Shown: positions 56,228-64,000 of the stretch, in pieces
Numbering within the stretch: the first letter of the stretch is position 1
How the letters are laid out: every line of letters starts with the position of its first letter
Assembly (NCBI GenBank): GCA_963727075.1
Contig: CAVSET010000001.1
Span: forward strand, 248,001 to 312,000
Length of the DNA stretch: 64,000 nucleotides
Reading direction: 5' to 3'
Origin: Bog-756 sp963727075
GTDB taxonomy: Bacteria; Actinomycetota; Acidimicrobiia; Acidimicrobiales; RAAP-2
Program-made: the position numbers and the translations under genes
Notes under the pieces: model-generated
Databases searched by the model: none
Told to the model about the DNA's origin: nothing
The model's input: only the letters and a program-made list of their open reading frames with translations

Positions 56228-57778
56228 CTAGTCCGACCTCGTCGACCGGAGACCGGTCAGGACGTGGGCGAAGGCGTCGGAGGTGACCAACGCCACCAGT
56301 GTCCGCACCCCGAACCCGGTACCCCCCTTGGCCAGGTACCGGCTGTTCTCGTCGGAGCGGGCCGGCCCGGCGATGTCGAGGTGGGCCCAGGGAACCGTCC
56401 CGACGAACTCGCGGAGGAGCATGGCGGCGGCGATGCTCCCGGCCTGACCGGGGCGCCCCACATTGCGCATGTCGGCCATCTCGGAGTCGATGTGGCTGCG
56501 GTACTCGTCCGGCACCGGGAGCGGCCAGAGTGCCTCGCCGGCCCGGTCCCCCGCCGCCCGGACCTCGGCGACGAGAGTCTCGTCGTTGCCGAGCAGGGCG
56601 GCGATGTCCTTGCCCAGGGCCACGACCGCCGCGCCGGTGAGGGTGGCCAGGTCTACGACGGCGTCGGGGTCGGCCTCGGCGGCGAGAGACAGGCCGTCGG
56701 CCAGCACCAGGCGGCCTTCGGCGTCGGTGTTGAGCACCTCGATGGTCTTGCCGTTGCGGGTGGTGAGGACGTCCCCGGGCTTGGTCGCCGAACCGCTCGG
56801 CATGTTCTCCGTGAGGGGCGTGAACGCGGTGATCCGAAGACGCGCTCCGAGGGCGGCGGCGGCGTCGAGGGCGGCGAGGACCGCGGCCGCACCGCCCATG
56901 TCGGTCTTCATGGTCTCCATGCCTCCGGCGGTCTTGAGCGAGAGGCCGCCCGAGTCGAAGGTGATCCCCTTGCCGACCAGGGCCAGATGGGGAACGTGGC
57001 CGTCGATCTCGATGGGGTCCGGCGGGCGGTACTCCACCCGGACCAACCGGGGTGGTTGGGTCGAACCCCGGGCCACGCCGAGGAGGCCACCCAGTCGCTC
57101 CTCGGCGATCCGGTCCTCGTCCCAGACCTCGACCGAGAGCTCCGCCACGTCGGCGAACCGGGCCACGATGGTGTCGGCGAACCGTTGGGGGGTGAGCGAG
57201 CTCGGCGGCTCGTTGACCAGGTCACGGGCCAGGCTGACCGACTGGGCCAGTCGCGCGCCCCGCTCGGCTCCGGCCCCGAGCGTCGCGGTCGCCTCCGTCG
57301 GTCCGCCGACGATGACCAGCGACGCCAGCCCGCCAGGGTCCTCGCCGGTGCGGAAGGCGTCGTAGCGGTAAGACCCGAGCACCGCCCCTTCGGCGGCCGC
57401 GGCCGACAGGTCCCCCATGCCCAGATCGGTGTCGGTGGGGAGCAGGTAGGCGGCCTGGTCCGCCTGGCCCACCGCCCGGACGAAGGCGGCCGCCGACCGG
57501 CGCTCCGACTCGAGGCCTCCATCGCCGGCGAGCTCGATGGCCCTTCCCACGCCCACCAGCACGATCTCGGGGTCCCCGGTGCGGAAGGTGAGGGTCTGGC
57601 CAACCTTGCCGTCGAAGCCATGGCGCTTGCACCACGCCGGGTCGAGCTCGGCGGGGAGACCGGGGACGCCCTCAGCCGAGGGGGCCGGACGGGGCCCGTC
57701 GTCCCCGGCGTACACCGGCACCCCGACCGCCACGATGTCGACGGGGAGCGCTGCTCCAGTCTGGGCCACCACCCTCAT
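56228..57778 (-). CDS. pepA: Leucyl aminopeptidase (M17)
   Basis: 516 residues. An N-terminal macro-like domain (VLVGVGRAIELAGDGGLESE), then the M17 catalytic domain: LARDLVNEPPSSLTPQRFAD, LVGKGITFDSGGLSLKTAGG (Lys and Asp metal ligands), METMKTDMGGAAAVLAALDA and the hallmark NTDAEGRLVLADGLSLA. A di-zinc or manganese exopeptidase. Its ATG overlaps the adenosyltransferase stop by 4 nt (ATGA). Confidence 0.93.
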   Translation of the reverse strand: MRVVAQTGAALPVDIVAVGVPVYAGDDGPRPAPSAEGVPGLPAELDPAWCKRHGFDGKVGQTLTFRTGDPEIVLVGVGRAIELAGDGGLESERRSAAAFVRAVGQADQAAYLLPTDTDLGMGDLSAAAAEGAVLGSYRYDAFRTGEDPGGLASLVIVGGPTEATATLGAGAERGARLAQSVSLARDLVNEPPSSLTPQRFADTIVARFADVAELSVEVWDEDRIAEERLGGLLGVARGSTQPPRLVRVEYRPPDPIEIDGHVPHLALVGKGITFDSGGLSLKTAGGMETMKTDMGGAAAVLAALDAAAALGARLRITAFTPLTENMPSGSATKPGDVLTTRNGKTIEVLNTDAEGRLVLADGLSLAAEADPDAVVDLATLTGAAVVALGKDIAALLGNDETLVAEVRAAGDRAGEALWPLPVPDEYRSHIDSEMADMRNVGRPGQAGSIAAAMLLREFVGTVPWAHLDIAGPARSDENSRYLAKGGTGFGVRTLVALVTSDAFAHVLTGLRSTRSD

Positions 57779-58341
57779 GGCCGGGAGCGACCCCGTCGCG
57801 GGGCAACGCGGGCCAGCAGGTGCTCGTCGCCCTCGGCGAACCGGGCCACGGCCCACAGCAGATCCGAGAGCCGGTTGAGATAGGGAGCCACCACCGAGCC
57901 GGAGACCGGCGCCGACACCACCAACCGCTCGGCGCGGCGGACGACCGTCCGGGCCAGGTCCAAGGCGGCCGACGCCCGGTTGGCCCCCGGGATCACGAAC
58001 TCGGTCGGCATCTCGATCCGGTCGATGAGGCGGTCGATGTGCGCCTCGAGCGCCTCCACCATTCCGGCGGTGACCATGGTCGAGCCGGCCTTCAACTTCG
58101 ACCGGTTGGACGGGTCGGTGGCCACCTCGGCCATGAGCACGTACAGATCCCGTTCGAGCCCGGTGAGGAGGACGTCGAGCTCGGAGCCGGGCTCGACCTC
58201 CGACCGGGCCACGCCCATCACCGCCTGAGCCTCGTCGACCGTCCCGTTGATCTGCATGACGGTCGAATCCTTGGCCACCCGTCCACCGAAGAGGAGGCCG
58301 GTGGTGCCGTCGTCGCCGGTCTTCGTGTAGATCCTCAGCAC
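57775..58341 (-). CDS. Cob(I)alamin adenosyltransferase, PduO type
   Basis: 188 residues: MLRIYTKTGDDGTTGLLFGG (N-terminal ATP loop), GTVDEAQAVMGVARSEVE, LYVLMAEVATDPSNRS, EFVIPGANRASAALDLARTV, VRRAERLVV and LNRLSDLLWAVARFAEG. It transfers adenosyl from ATP to reduced cobalamin, making the cofactor of the mutase encoded at 49.8-51.4 kb. The GTG start lies 11 nt after an ATG that marks the likely transcription start. Co-transcribed with pepA; divergent from metH. Confidence 0.92.
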   Translation of the reverse strand: MLRIYTKTGDDGTTGLLFGGRVAKDSTVMQINGTVDEAQAVMGVARSEVEPGSELDVLLTGLERDLYVLMAEVATDPSNRSKLKAGSTMVTAGMVEALEAHIDRLIDRIEMPTEFVIPGANRASAALDLARTVVRRAERLVVSAPVSGSVVAPYLNRLSDLLWAVARFAEGDEHLLARVAPRRGRSRP

Positions 58342-58359
58342 GGGCTCACCATCGCGCCG

Positions 58360-58365
58360 ATGCTA
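58360..58365 (-). promoter_or_regulatory. TAGCAT -10-like element of the adenosyltransferase gene
   Basis: Minus-strand TAGCAT ends 7 nt before ATG 58352, which opens a 5-codon frame overlapping the true GTG at 58341. Confidence 0.45.
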
Positions 58366-58437
58366 AACGAGATCACCTGCACCCCCCGGTTGAGCGCCGC
58401 CGCCGGCCATGCTGGCCGCCCGGCTCCGATCGCCCTA

Positions 58438-58443
58438 TAGCCT
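58438..58443 (+). promoter_or_regulatory. TAGCCT (within TATAGCCT) -10-like element of metH
   Basis: It ends 9 nt before the metH ATG, and GGAGGG lies between them. No cobalamin or SAM riboswitch fold is recognisable in the 111-bp divergent gap. Confidence 0.4.
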
Positions 58444-58452
58444 GGAGGGTTC

Positions 58453-61400
58453 ATGAAGAAGGACACGTCCTCCGACTATCTGCGGGCCGCCTCCGAACGG
58501 GTGATCGTCTTCGACGGCGCCATGGGGACCAACCTGCAGCTGGCCGAGCTCACCGCCGATGACTTCGGCGGCCCCGAGCTCGAAGGGTGCAACGAGCTGC
58601 TCGTGGTCACCAGGCCCGACGTCGTCGACCGGGTACACCGCTCATTCTTCGAGGTGGGGTGCGACGTGGTCGAGACCGACACGTTCGGAGCCTTCGCCCC
58701 GGTGCTCGCCGAGTACGGCCAGTCCGACCGTGTCCGAGAGCTCAACCTGGCGGCGGTGGCCCTGGCCCGGGAGGCCGCCCGCGACTTCTCCACCCCGGAA
58801 CGGCCCCGTTGGGTGGCCGGCAGCATCGGTCCGGGGACGAAGTTCCCGACCCTGGGCCAGATCCGATATGCCGACCTCCGCGACGCCTACGAGGAGCAGG
58901 CGACCGCGCTCATCGAAGGCGGGGTCGATCTGATCATCATCGAGACGGTCTTCGATCTCCTGCAGGCCAAGGCGGCCATCAACGCGGCCCGCCGGGCCAT
59001 GGGCGCCGTCGGCCGCCACCTTCCCATCCAGGCTCAGGTGACCATCGAGCTGACCGGCACCATGCTGCCCGGCACCGAGATCGGCGCCGCCCTCTGCGCG
59101 CTCGAGGCGATGGACGTCGACGTCATCGGCCTCAACTGTGCGACCGGCCCGGCCGAGATGTTCGAGCCGCTTCACCACCTGTCGGCCCACGCCGGGATGC
59201 CGGTGTCGTGCCTTCCCAACGCCGGGCTCCCCACGGTCGTCGATGGGGCGATGCACTACGACCTCAGTCCCGAGCAGCTGGCCGAGTTCCACGGCCAGTT
59301 CGTCAGCGAGCTCGGGGTGTCGATCATCGGTGGGTGCTGCGGCACCACGCCGGCTCATCTGGCCGCGGTCGTCGAGTCCTGCGCCGGCCTCGTCCCCGCC
59401 GCCCGTCACCCCGAGCCCGAGCACGGGGCGGCGTCGATCTACACCCAGGTGCCCTTCGACCAGGACACGTCCTTCCTGGTCATCGGGGAACGGACCAATG
59501 CCAACGGCTCCAAGAAGTTCCGCGAGGCCATGTTGGACGGCGACTGGGACACCTGCGTGGCCATGGCCCGCGAACAGGTGAAGGAGGGATCTCACCTGAT
59601 CGATGTGTGCGTGGACTACACCGGTGCCGACGGGGTGGCCGACATGGAGCAGGTGGCCTCGAGATTCGCCACCCAGTCGACGGTTCCCCTCGTGGTCGAC
59701 TCGACCGAGGCACCCGTGGTCGAGGCGGCTCTCTCCTGGATCGGGGGCCGGGCGGTGATCAACTCGGTCAACCTCGAGGAGGGCGACGAACCGGGCACGC
59801 GCCTCGACTCCTTCCTCACCTTGGCCAAGGAGTTCGGTGCCGCCGTCGTGTGCACCTGTATCGACACCGAGGGCCAGGCCCGTACGGCCGACTGGAAGCT
59901 GCGGGCCGCCCGGGCCATCCACGACATCGCCACAGAACGCTACGGGCTGCACCCCGAGGACCTCATGTTCGACGCGTTGGCCCTCCCCTTGTCCACCGGG
60001 ATGGAGGAGAGCCGGAAGGACGGCATCGAGACGATCGAGGGCATACGGCGGATCAAGGCGGAGCTCCCCGGCGTCTACACCGTGCTCGGGCTGTCCAACG
60101 TCTCGTTCGGACTGAACCCGGCCGCCCGCCAGGCGCTCAATTCGGTGTTCCTGCACGAGTGCGTGGAGGCGGGGCTGGACGCGGCCATCGTGCACGCGTC
60201 GAAGATCCTCCCGCTGTCGAAGATCGGCGAGCGGGCCCGCGAGGTCTGCCTCGACCTCGTCTACGACCGCCGGCACGACGGCTACGACCCCTTGACCGAG
60301 TTGCTGTCCATCTTCGAGGGGGTGACCGCGTCCAGCACCGCGTCGCAGGAGGACCGGTCCGGGTGGACGGTCGGGCAGCGGCTCGAGCACCGGATCGTCG
60401 ACGGTGACCGGAACGGGATCGAGGCCGACCTCGACCAGGCGATGTCCGAGGGTCACACCCCACTGGAGATCATCAACGAGTTTCTCCTGGCCGGCATGAA
60501 GACCGTGGGCGAGCTGTTCGCCAGCGGTGAGATGCAGCTGCCGTTCGTGCTGGGCTCGGCCGAAACGATGAAGACCGCGGTCGCCTACCTCGAGCCGCAC
60601 ATGGAGAAGTCGGACCAGGGCGGGAAGGGCACGATGGTGCTGGCCACGGTCAAGGGCGACGTGCACGACATCGGCAAGAACCTGGTCGACATCATCCTCA
60701 CCAACAACGGCTACACGGTGAAGAACCTGGGCATCAAGGTCGGCATCGCCGACATGGTGAGTGCTCTGGAGGAGTCGGGCGCGGACGCGATCGGCATGAG
60801 TGGACTTCTGGTCAAGTCGACCCTCATCATGCGCGACAACCTCGAGGAGCTCAACCGCCGCGGCCTCTCGCACATCCCGGTCATCCTGGGCGGCGCCGCG
60901 CTCACCCGCACCTACGTCGAGCGCGATCTCCGCAAGGTGTACGAGGGGCGCCTCTTCTACGGCAAGGACGCCTTCGAGGGGTTGCGCACCATGGACCGCC
61001 TGGTCGAGCTGGCCCGAAGCGGGGAGGACGACCCGGAATTCGGCACCGCCCTCGGGGGTCGCGACCTCGGCCCTCGCCGGAGCGAGCTCCGCCGACAAGC
61101 GGCCGACGAGGCGCTGGCGCGCGGCGAGCGCCTGCCGAGTCGGTCACCCCAGGTGGCCACCGACAACCCGGTGTTCAAGCCCCCGTTCCTCGGCAGCCGG
61201 GTGGCCAAGGGCATGGCCATCGACGACATCGCCGCCTATCTGAACGAGACCGCTCTGTTCCGCAACCAATGGGGATTCCGCCCTGAAGGCGACGAGGACG
61301 ACGCAACGTTCAAGGATCGGGTGCGCAACCTGCTACGCGAGCAGGTGGCCAAGGCCAAGGCCGAGCAACTGCTCGTGCCGCAGGTGGCATGGGGACACTT

Positions 61401-61956
61401 CGCCGCCAACGCCGACCGCGACGACCTGGTCATCTTCGAGGACGAGAGCCGAACGGGCGAAGCCGTGCGGTTCACCTTCCCGCGTCAGACCGAGGAGCCC
61501 TGGCTGTGCATCAGCGACTTCTTCCGGCCCCTCGACTCCGGTGAGCCCGACTGGGCCAGCTTCCACGTGGTGACCATGGGAGCAAGGGTCTCCGAGGAGA
61601 CGGCCCGTCTGTTCGCCGACAACGAGTACCAGCAGTACCTCTACCTCCACGGGCTCGGCGTCGAGCTGGCCGAGGCCCTGGCCGAGTACTGGCACCTGCG
61701 CATCCGCGAGGAGCTCGGTTTCGCCGACGAGGACGGGCCGACCCTGACCGGCCTGTTCCGCCAGCAGTACCGGGGCGGTCGGTACTCGTGGGGCTATCCG
61801 GCCTGCCCGGACCTGGAGGACAACGCCAAGGTGGTCGCGCTGCTGGGAGCAGAGCGGATCGGCGTCCAGGTGAGCGAAGGGTTCCAACTCCACCCCGAGC
61901 AATCAACCACGGCCATCATCTGCCACCACCCTCAGGCCAAGTACTTCGTCGCCTAG
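58453..61956 (+). CDS. metH: Cobalamin-dependent methionine synthase
   Basis: 1167 residues, intact. Homocysteine domain with VIVFDGAMGTNLQLAELTAD and zinc ligands in GLNCATGP and C295-C296 (GGCCGTTP); folate domain with FLVIGERTNANGSKKFREAM and LIDVCVDYTGADGVADM; B12 domain with DVHDIGKN at 736-743, His738 being the cobalt ligand; AdoMet reactivation domain ending in RYSWGYPACPDLEDNAKVV. It methylates homocysteine using methyltetrahydrofolate. GGAGGG precedes the ATG. Confidence 0.97.
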   Translation: MKKDTSSDYLRAASERVIVFDGAMGTNLQLAELTADDFGGPELEGCNELLVVTRPDVVDRVHRSFFEVGCDVVETDTFGAFAPVLAEYGQSDRVRELNLAAVALAREAARDFSTPERPRWVAGSIGPGTKFPTLGQIRYADLRDAYEEQATALIEGGVDLIIIETVFDLLQAKAAINAARRAMGAVGRHLPIQAQVTIELTGTMLPGTEIGAALCALEAMDVDVIGLNCATGPAEMFEPLHHLSAHAGMPVSCLPNAGLPTVVDGAMHYDLSPEQLAEFHGQFVSELGVSIIGGCCGTTPAHLAAVVESCAGLVPAARHPEPEHGAASIYTQVPFDQDTSFLVIGERTNANGSKKFREAMLDGDWDTCVAMAREQVKEGSHLIDVCVDYTGADGVADMEQVASRFATQSTVPLVVDSTEAPVVEAALSWIGGRAVINSVNLEEGDEPGTRLDSFLTLAKEFGAAVVCTCIDTEGQARTADWKLRAARAIHDIATERYGLHPEDLMFDALALPLSTGMEESRKDGIETIEGIRRIKAELPGVYTVLGLSNVSFGLNPAARQALNSVFLHECVEAGLDAAIVHASKILPLSKIGERAREVCLDLVYDRRHDGYDPLTELLSIFEGVTASSTASQEDRSGWTVGQRLEHRIVDGDRNGIEADLDQAMSEGHTPLEIINEFLLAGMKTVGELFASGEMQLPFVLGSAETMKTAVAYLEPHMEKSDQGGKGTMVLATVKGDVHDIGKNLVDIILTNNGYTVKNLGIKVGIADMVSALEESGADAIGMSGLLVKSTLIMRDNLEELNRRGLSHIPVILGGAALTRTYVERDLRKVYEGRLFYGKDAFEGLRTMDRLVELARSGEDDPEFGTALGGRDLGPRRSELRRQAADEALARGERLPSRSPQVATDNPVFKPPFLGSRVAKGMAIDDIAAYLNETALFRNQWGFRPEGDEDDATFKDRVRNLLREQVAKAKAEQLLVPQVAWGHFAANADRDDLVIFEDESRTGEAVRFTFPRQTEEPWLCISDFFRPLDSGEPDWASFHVVTMGARVSEETARLFADNEYQQYLYLHGLGVELAEALAEYWHLRIREELGFADEDGPTLTGLFRQQYRGGRYSWGYPACPDLEDNAKVVALLGAERIGVQVSEGFQLHPEQSTTAIICHHPQAKYFVA

Positions 61957-62039
61957 CCCGGGTCGACTTCTCCACCGCCCTCGATCCGTCCGTGATCGGT
62001 CCGTCACCAGCCCGCGCCACCGGTCACGGCCGGGCACAG

Positions 62040-62070
62040 CCCGACGGCGCTGGCGGAGGTGGCCGTCGGG
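62040..62070 (+). terminator. Candidate hairpin after metH
   Basis: CCCGACGGC (62040-62048) pairs perfectly with GCCGTCGGG (62062-62070), 13-nt loop, in the convergent gap 61957-62114. Confidence 0.4.
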
Positions 62071-62114
62071 CCGTCGCCACTTCGACGCCGTCGCCCCTTC
62101 GGCGTCTGACTCGT

Positions 62115-62868
62115 TCACCGAACGGCCCGACCGGAGCCCGTCGGTCGTCGTTGCCAGGTGTCGAGGCAACTGGGCGAGCAGAACAGGGCCACGTCGCCAC
62201 CAGCGTCGTGCGGCCGTCTCCTCGGGAGTCGCATCGGACATCGGCAGTCCACAGATCGGGTCCGAGCGGTGATCCGCCTCCAGGGTCGCCATGCCGATGC
62301 TGGCGGCGCGCACCGGGTTCTCAACACCGCGCAGCGGAATGTCCCGGTAGAGGAGCGCGCTGCCCCAGCGGGGCAGCTCCTCCATGACCGAGGGGTCGGC
62401 GAAGGCCTCCCCACCCTGGGCCAGGTCACACAGGCGAGCGGCGACATTGACGCAGTGCCCGATGTAGTCGTCACCCTCCATCAAGATCACATCGCCCGAA
62501 GTGATGCCCGATCGTATGGAGACATCCCGCACCAGGTCCGAGACCTCGGACACCACATGGTGCAGTTCGAGGATCGTCGCCAACAGTGGCCGGGTCTCGA
62601 CGCAGACGAGCATGGCGCCGTCGCCCAGCCATTTGGCGATCCTCACGCTCCGCCGGGCGCAGATGTCGCGCGACAGTGCCCGGAGGGCGGTGAGCATCTC
62701 GACCGCTTGTTCGTCCCCTTCGTACTCGGTCAGGGCGGTGAAGCCTTTGACGTCGACAAAAGCGAAACTGCGATGCACGCGCCGATAAAATCGTGGCACG
62801 GCACCGGAGCAACATCCCAATTCTGCGGTGCGAGCGCCCCTCCCTGGCCCCAATTGTCCAACCGGCAT
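62115..62868 (-). CDS. Class III nucleotide cyclase domain protein with C-terminal YHS-like Cys domain, frameshifted
   Basis: From ATG 62868 (start uncertain): cyclase homology domain FAFVDVKGFTALTEYEGDEQ, RIAKWLGDGAMLVC, SGITSGDVILMEGDDYIGHC and VNVAARLCDLA. Both metal Asp (D39, D83), the substrate-specificity Lys79 and Asp134 and the transition-state Asn141 and Arg145 are present, so it should be active, by pattern an adenylate cyclase. The tail begins DPICGLPMSDATPEETAA and after a shift near 62220 continues GGDVALFCSPSCLDTWQRRP, a YHS-type metal-binding module. No membrane helix. Confidence 0.75.
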
Positions 62869-63032
62869 CGCCCGGTCGGCCGTCCGAGGCGACGTCCGGG
62901 TTGAACCGCCAATGCCAGTCCCGGGTCGACTGGTCGCCGTGGAGCCACCAGCCGGTCGGGCAGTGCCGTCAACGCCTCCGCCATCGTGCACCCGGCGGAC
63001 CGGCTTCCCGTCGGGGTCGATTGCAGCAGGGG

Positions 63033-63087
63033 ACCGGATCAACAGGGGGGACCGGATCAACAGGGGGGACCGGATCAACAAGGGGGG
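63033..63087. repeat. Three tandem copies of an 18-bp unit upstream of the cyclase gene
   Basis: ACCGGATCAACAGGGGGG at 63033-63050 and 63051-63068, and a third copy with one extra A at 63069-63087. A fourth shorter relative of the G run precedes it. It lies in the gap 62869-63145, between the cyclase gene and the SDR gene; no other feature is recognised in that gap. Confidence 0.85.
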
Positions 63088-63145
63088 ACTGCGCCACGCA
63101 GCTGACACCCCACTCGCCTCACCTCCGAGGGAGCACGACATCGGG

Positions 63146-63871
63146 TCAAAGGGCCAGCGTGGCTCCGCCGTCCACCACCAGGGCCGCCCCGTTGACAAAG
63201 GCGGCCCGTTCGGAGCACAGGACGGCGACGAGGCGGCCGAAGTCCTCGGGTCGACCCATCACCCCGGAACCACCCAACTCGCGCATGCGATCGGTGGCAT
63301 GGGGACCGGGGCAGGCGAGGTTCAGCGTGATGCCGCTCCCCTCCTCGGCCAGATCCTGGGCCGCGGTCTTCGCCCACGCCCGAAGTCCGGTCCTCGCCGT
63401 GTTGGAGAGGGCCAGGATCGGGATCGGTTGGACCACCGAGTAGGAGGCGATGCAACAGATCCGGCCCCAACCGCGGTCACGCATGTAGGGCACCGCCTCC
63501 CTGGTCAGCCGCACGGCCGACAGCAGGTTGGCGTTGAGCGCCTCTTCCAGCACGGCGTCGTCCAGCTCGAGAGCTCGGCCGGCCGGCGGACCGCCGGCGT
63601 TGGGGACCACGATGTCGACGGACCCGAAGGCGGCCACCGTGGCCCCCACCAGCCGGGCCGGCGCCTCGGGGTCGGTGATGTCGGCCGGCTCGATCTCCAC
63701 CTCGGCACCGACGGCGCGCATGGCCGCCTGGGCCTCCACCAGGGCCGGCTCGTTGCGGGACGACAGCATGACCCGGACACCCTCGCCGGCCAAGGCCTCG
63801 GCCGATGCCCGGCCGAGGCCACGCGAGCCGGCCACCACCAGAGCCGCCCTTCCCCCGATCCCGAGGTCCAT
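63146..63871 (-). CDS. SDR family oxidoreductase with a non-canonical active site
   Basis: 241 residues: DLGIGGRAALVVAGSRGLGR (nucleotide loop), SSRNEPALVEAQAAM, VPNAGGPPAGRALELDD, ICCIASYSVVQPIPILALSN and ITLNLACPGPHATDRM, ending ALVVDGGATLAL. The usual YxxxK is replaced: after the conserved Ser the sequence reads LALSNTAR, without Tyr or Lys at the expected spacing. Such members form a known FabG-like subgroup whose reaction is unclear to me. It follows an M24 peptidase gene by 9 nt, so is probably co-transcribed. Confidence 0.85.
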   Translation of the reverse strand: MDLGIGGRAALVVAGSRGLGRASAEALAGEGVRVMLSSRNEPALVEAQAAMRAVGAEVEIEPADITDPEAPARLVGATVAAFGSVDIVVPNAGGPPAGRALELDDAVLEEALNANLLSAVRLTREAVPYMRDRGWGRICCIASYSVVQPIPILALSNTARTGLRAWAKTAAQDLAEEGSGITLNLACPGPHATDRMRELGGSGVMGRPEDFGRLVAVLCSERAAFVNGAALVVDGGATLAL

Positions 63872-63880
63872 CCCGATCCT

Positions 63881-64000
63881 CTACGCGTCCACCACGACCA
63901 GGCGGTGATCGGCCGAGTTGACCGGCTCGGGCTCACCACTCTCGTCGATGACCACGATGTCCTCCAGCCGCATCCCGAACTGGTCGGGCACGTAGATCCC
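63881..64000 (-). CDS. M24 family metallopeptidase (Xaa-Pro aminopeptidase-like), C-terminal end only
   Basis: The last 39 codons: GIYVPDQFGMRLEDIVVIDE ... NSADHRLVVVDA then TAG. The G-x-Y-x-P-x-x-x-G-x-R-x-E-D pattern is the C-terminal signature of M24 creatinase/prolidase enzymes; the Glu is a metal ligand. The rest lies beyond the window. Confidence 0.75.
   Translation of the reverse strand, partial: GIYVPDQFGMRLEDIVVIDESGEPEPVNSADHRLVVVDA

Noticed and set aside
58342..58452. Cobalamin or SAM riboswitch before metH
   Set aside because: The 111-bp gap shows only back-to-back -10 elements; no B12-box or SAM-box core could be recognised.
63033..63087. CRISPR-like array
   Set aside because: Copies are directly abutting with no spacers and only three units.

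Overview
The window is high-GC DNA with dense, often overlapping genes (many GTGA/ATGA start-stop overlaps). It looks like a chromosomal segment of an actinobacterium. I infer the class Acidimicrobiia or a close relative from four things: the F420 genes cofD-cofE beside mannose and rhamnose genes; the order ftsE-ftsX, prfB, secA, hpf; recurrent TAnnnT hexamers 6-12 nt before start codons, as in leaderless or short-leader actinobacterial promoters; and a remnant of a GGYWLVGADG-type secreted repeat. No rRNA, tRNA, CRISPR array, insertion sequence or phage gene was recognised.

Layout. 1-5 kb: a broken acyl-CoA synthetase, then (minus) a sugar-1-phosphate nucleotidyltransferase, a serine hydrolase, ftsX and ftsE. 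5-9.5 kb (minus): prfB, secA and a short hpf. 10-17 kb (minus): sugar-phosphate isomerase, Trm112-like protein, phosphomannomutase, LON-domain protein, a large polytopic membrane protein and a CPBP protease, divergent from ftsH (plus). 19.5-24.9 kb: an accessory stretch with two DinB-like genes, a nitronate monooxygenase-like gene, a small monooxygenase-fold protein, small membrane proteins, a decayed repeat gene and a methyltransferase. 24.7-46 kb: an envelope-glycan region with a giant GT2 glycosyltransferase and a DUF5719 protein, three GT4 glycosyltransferases, cofD-cofE, two further GT2 enzymes, and genes for activated mannose, deoxy-mannose, rhamnose, glucuronic acid and xylose. 46-64 kb: biotin ligase, biotin-dependent carboxylase alpha subunit, an M20 hydrolase, methylmalonyl-CoA mutase-type large subunit, rhodanese-ThiF protein, nitroreductase, gpsA, leucyl aminopeptidase, cobalamin adenosyltransferase, cobalamin-dependent metH, a nucleotide-cyclase/YHS protein, an SDR and the end of an M24 peptidase.

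How the genes fit together. manB, the isomerase, manC-like, wbbL-like, rmlD, cofD and cofE recall the mycobacterial block Rv3255c-Rv3267, so this is probably the core cell-wall polysaccharide locus with F420 genes embedded. The right-hand part is a cobalamin/propionate module: a biotin carboxylase and its ligase, a mutase, the adenosyltransferase that supplies its cofactor, and MetH as a second B12 user.

Data quality. About fifteen genes are interrupted by single-base frameshifts while secA, ftsH, metH and others of 2-3.5 kb are intact. In at least three places the frame is restored by adding one G to a short G run, so many breaks are probably assembly errors. Coordinates of frameshifted genes span the whole inferred gene.
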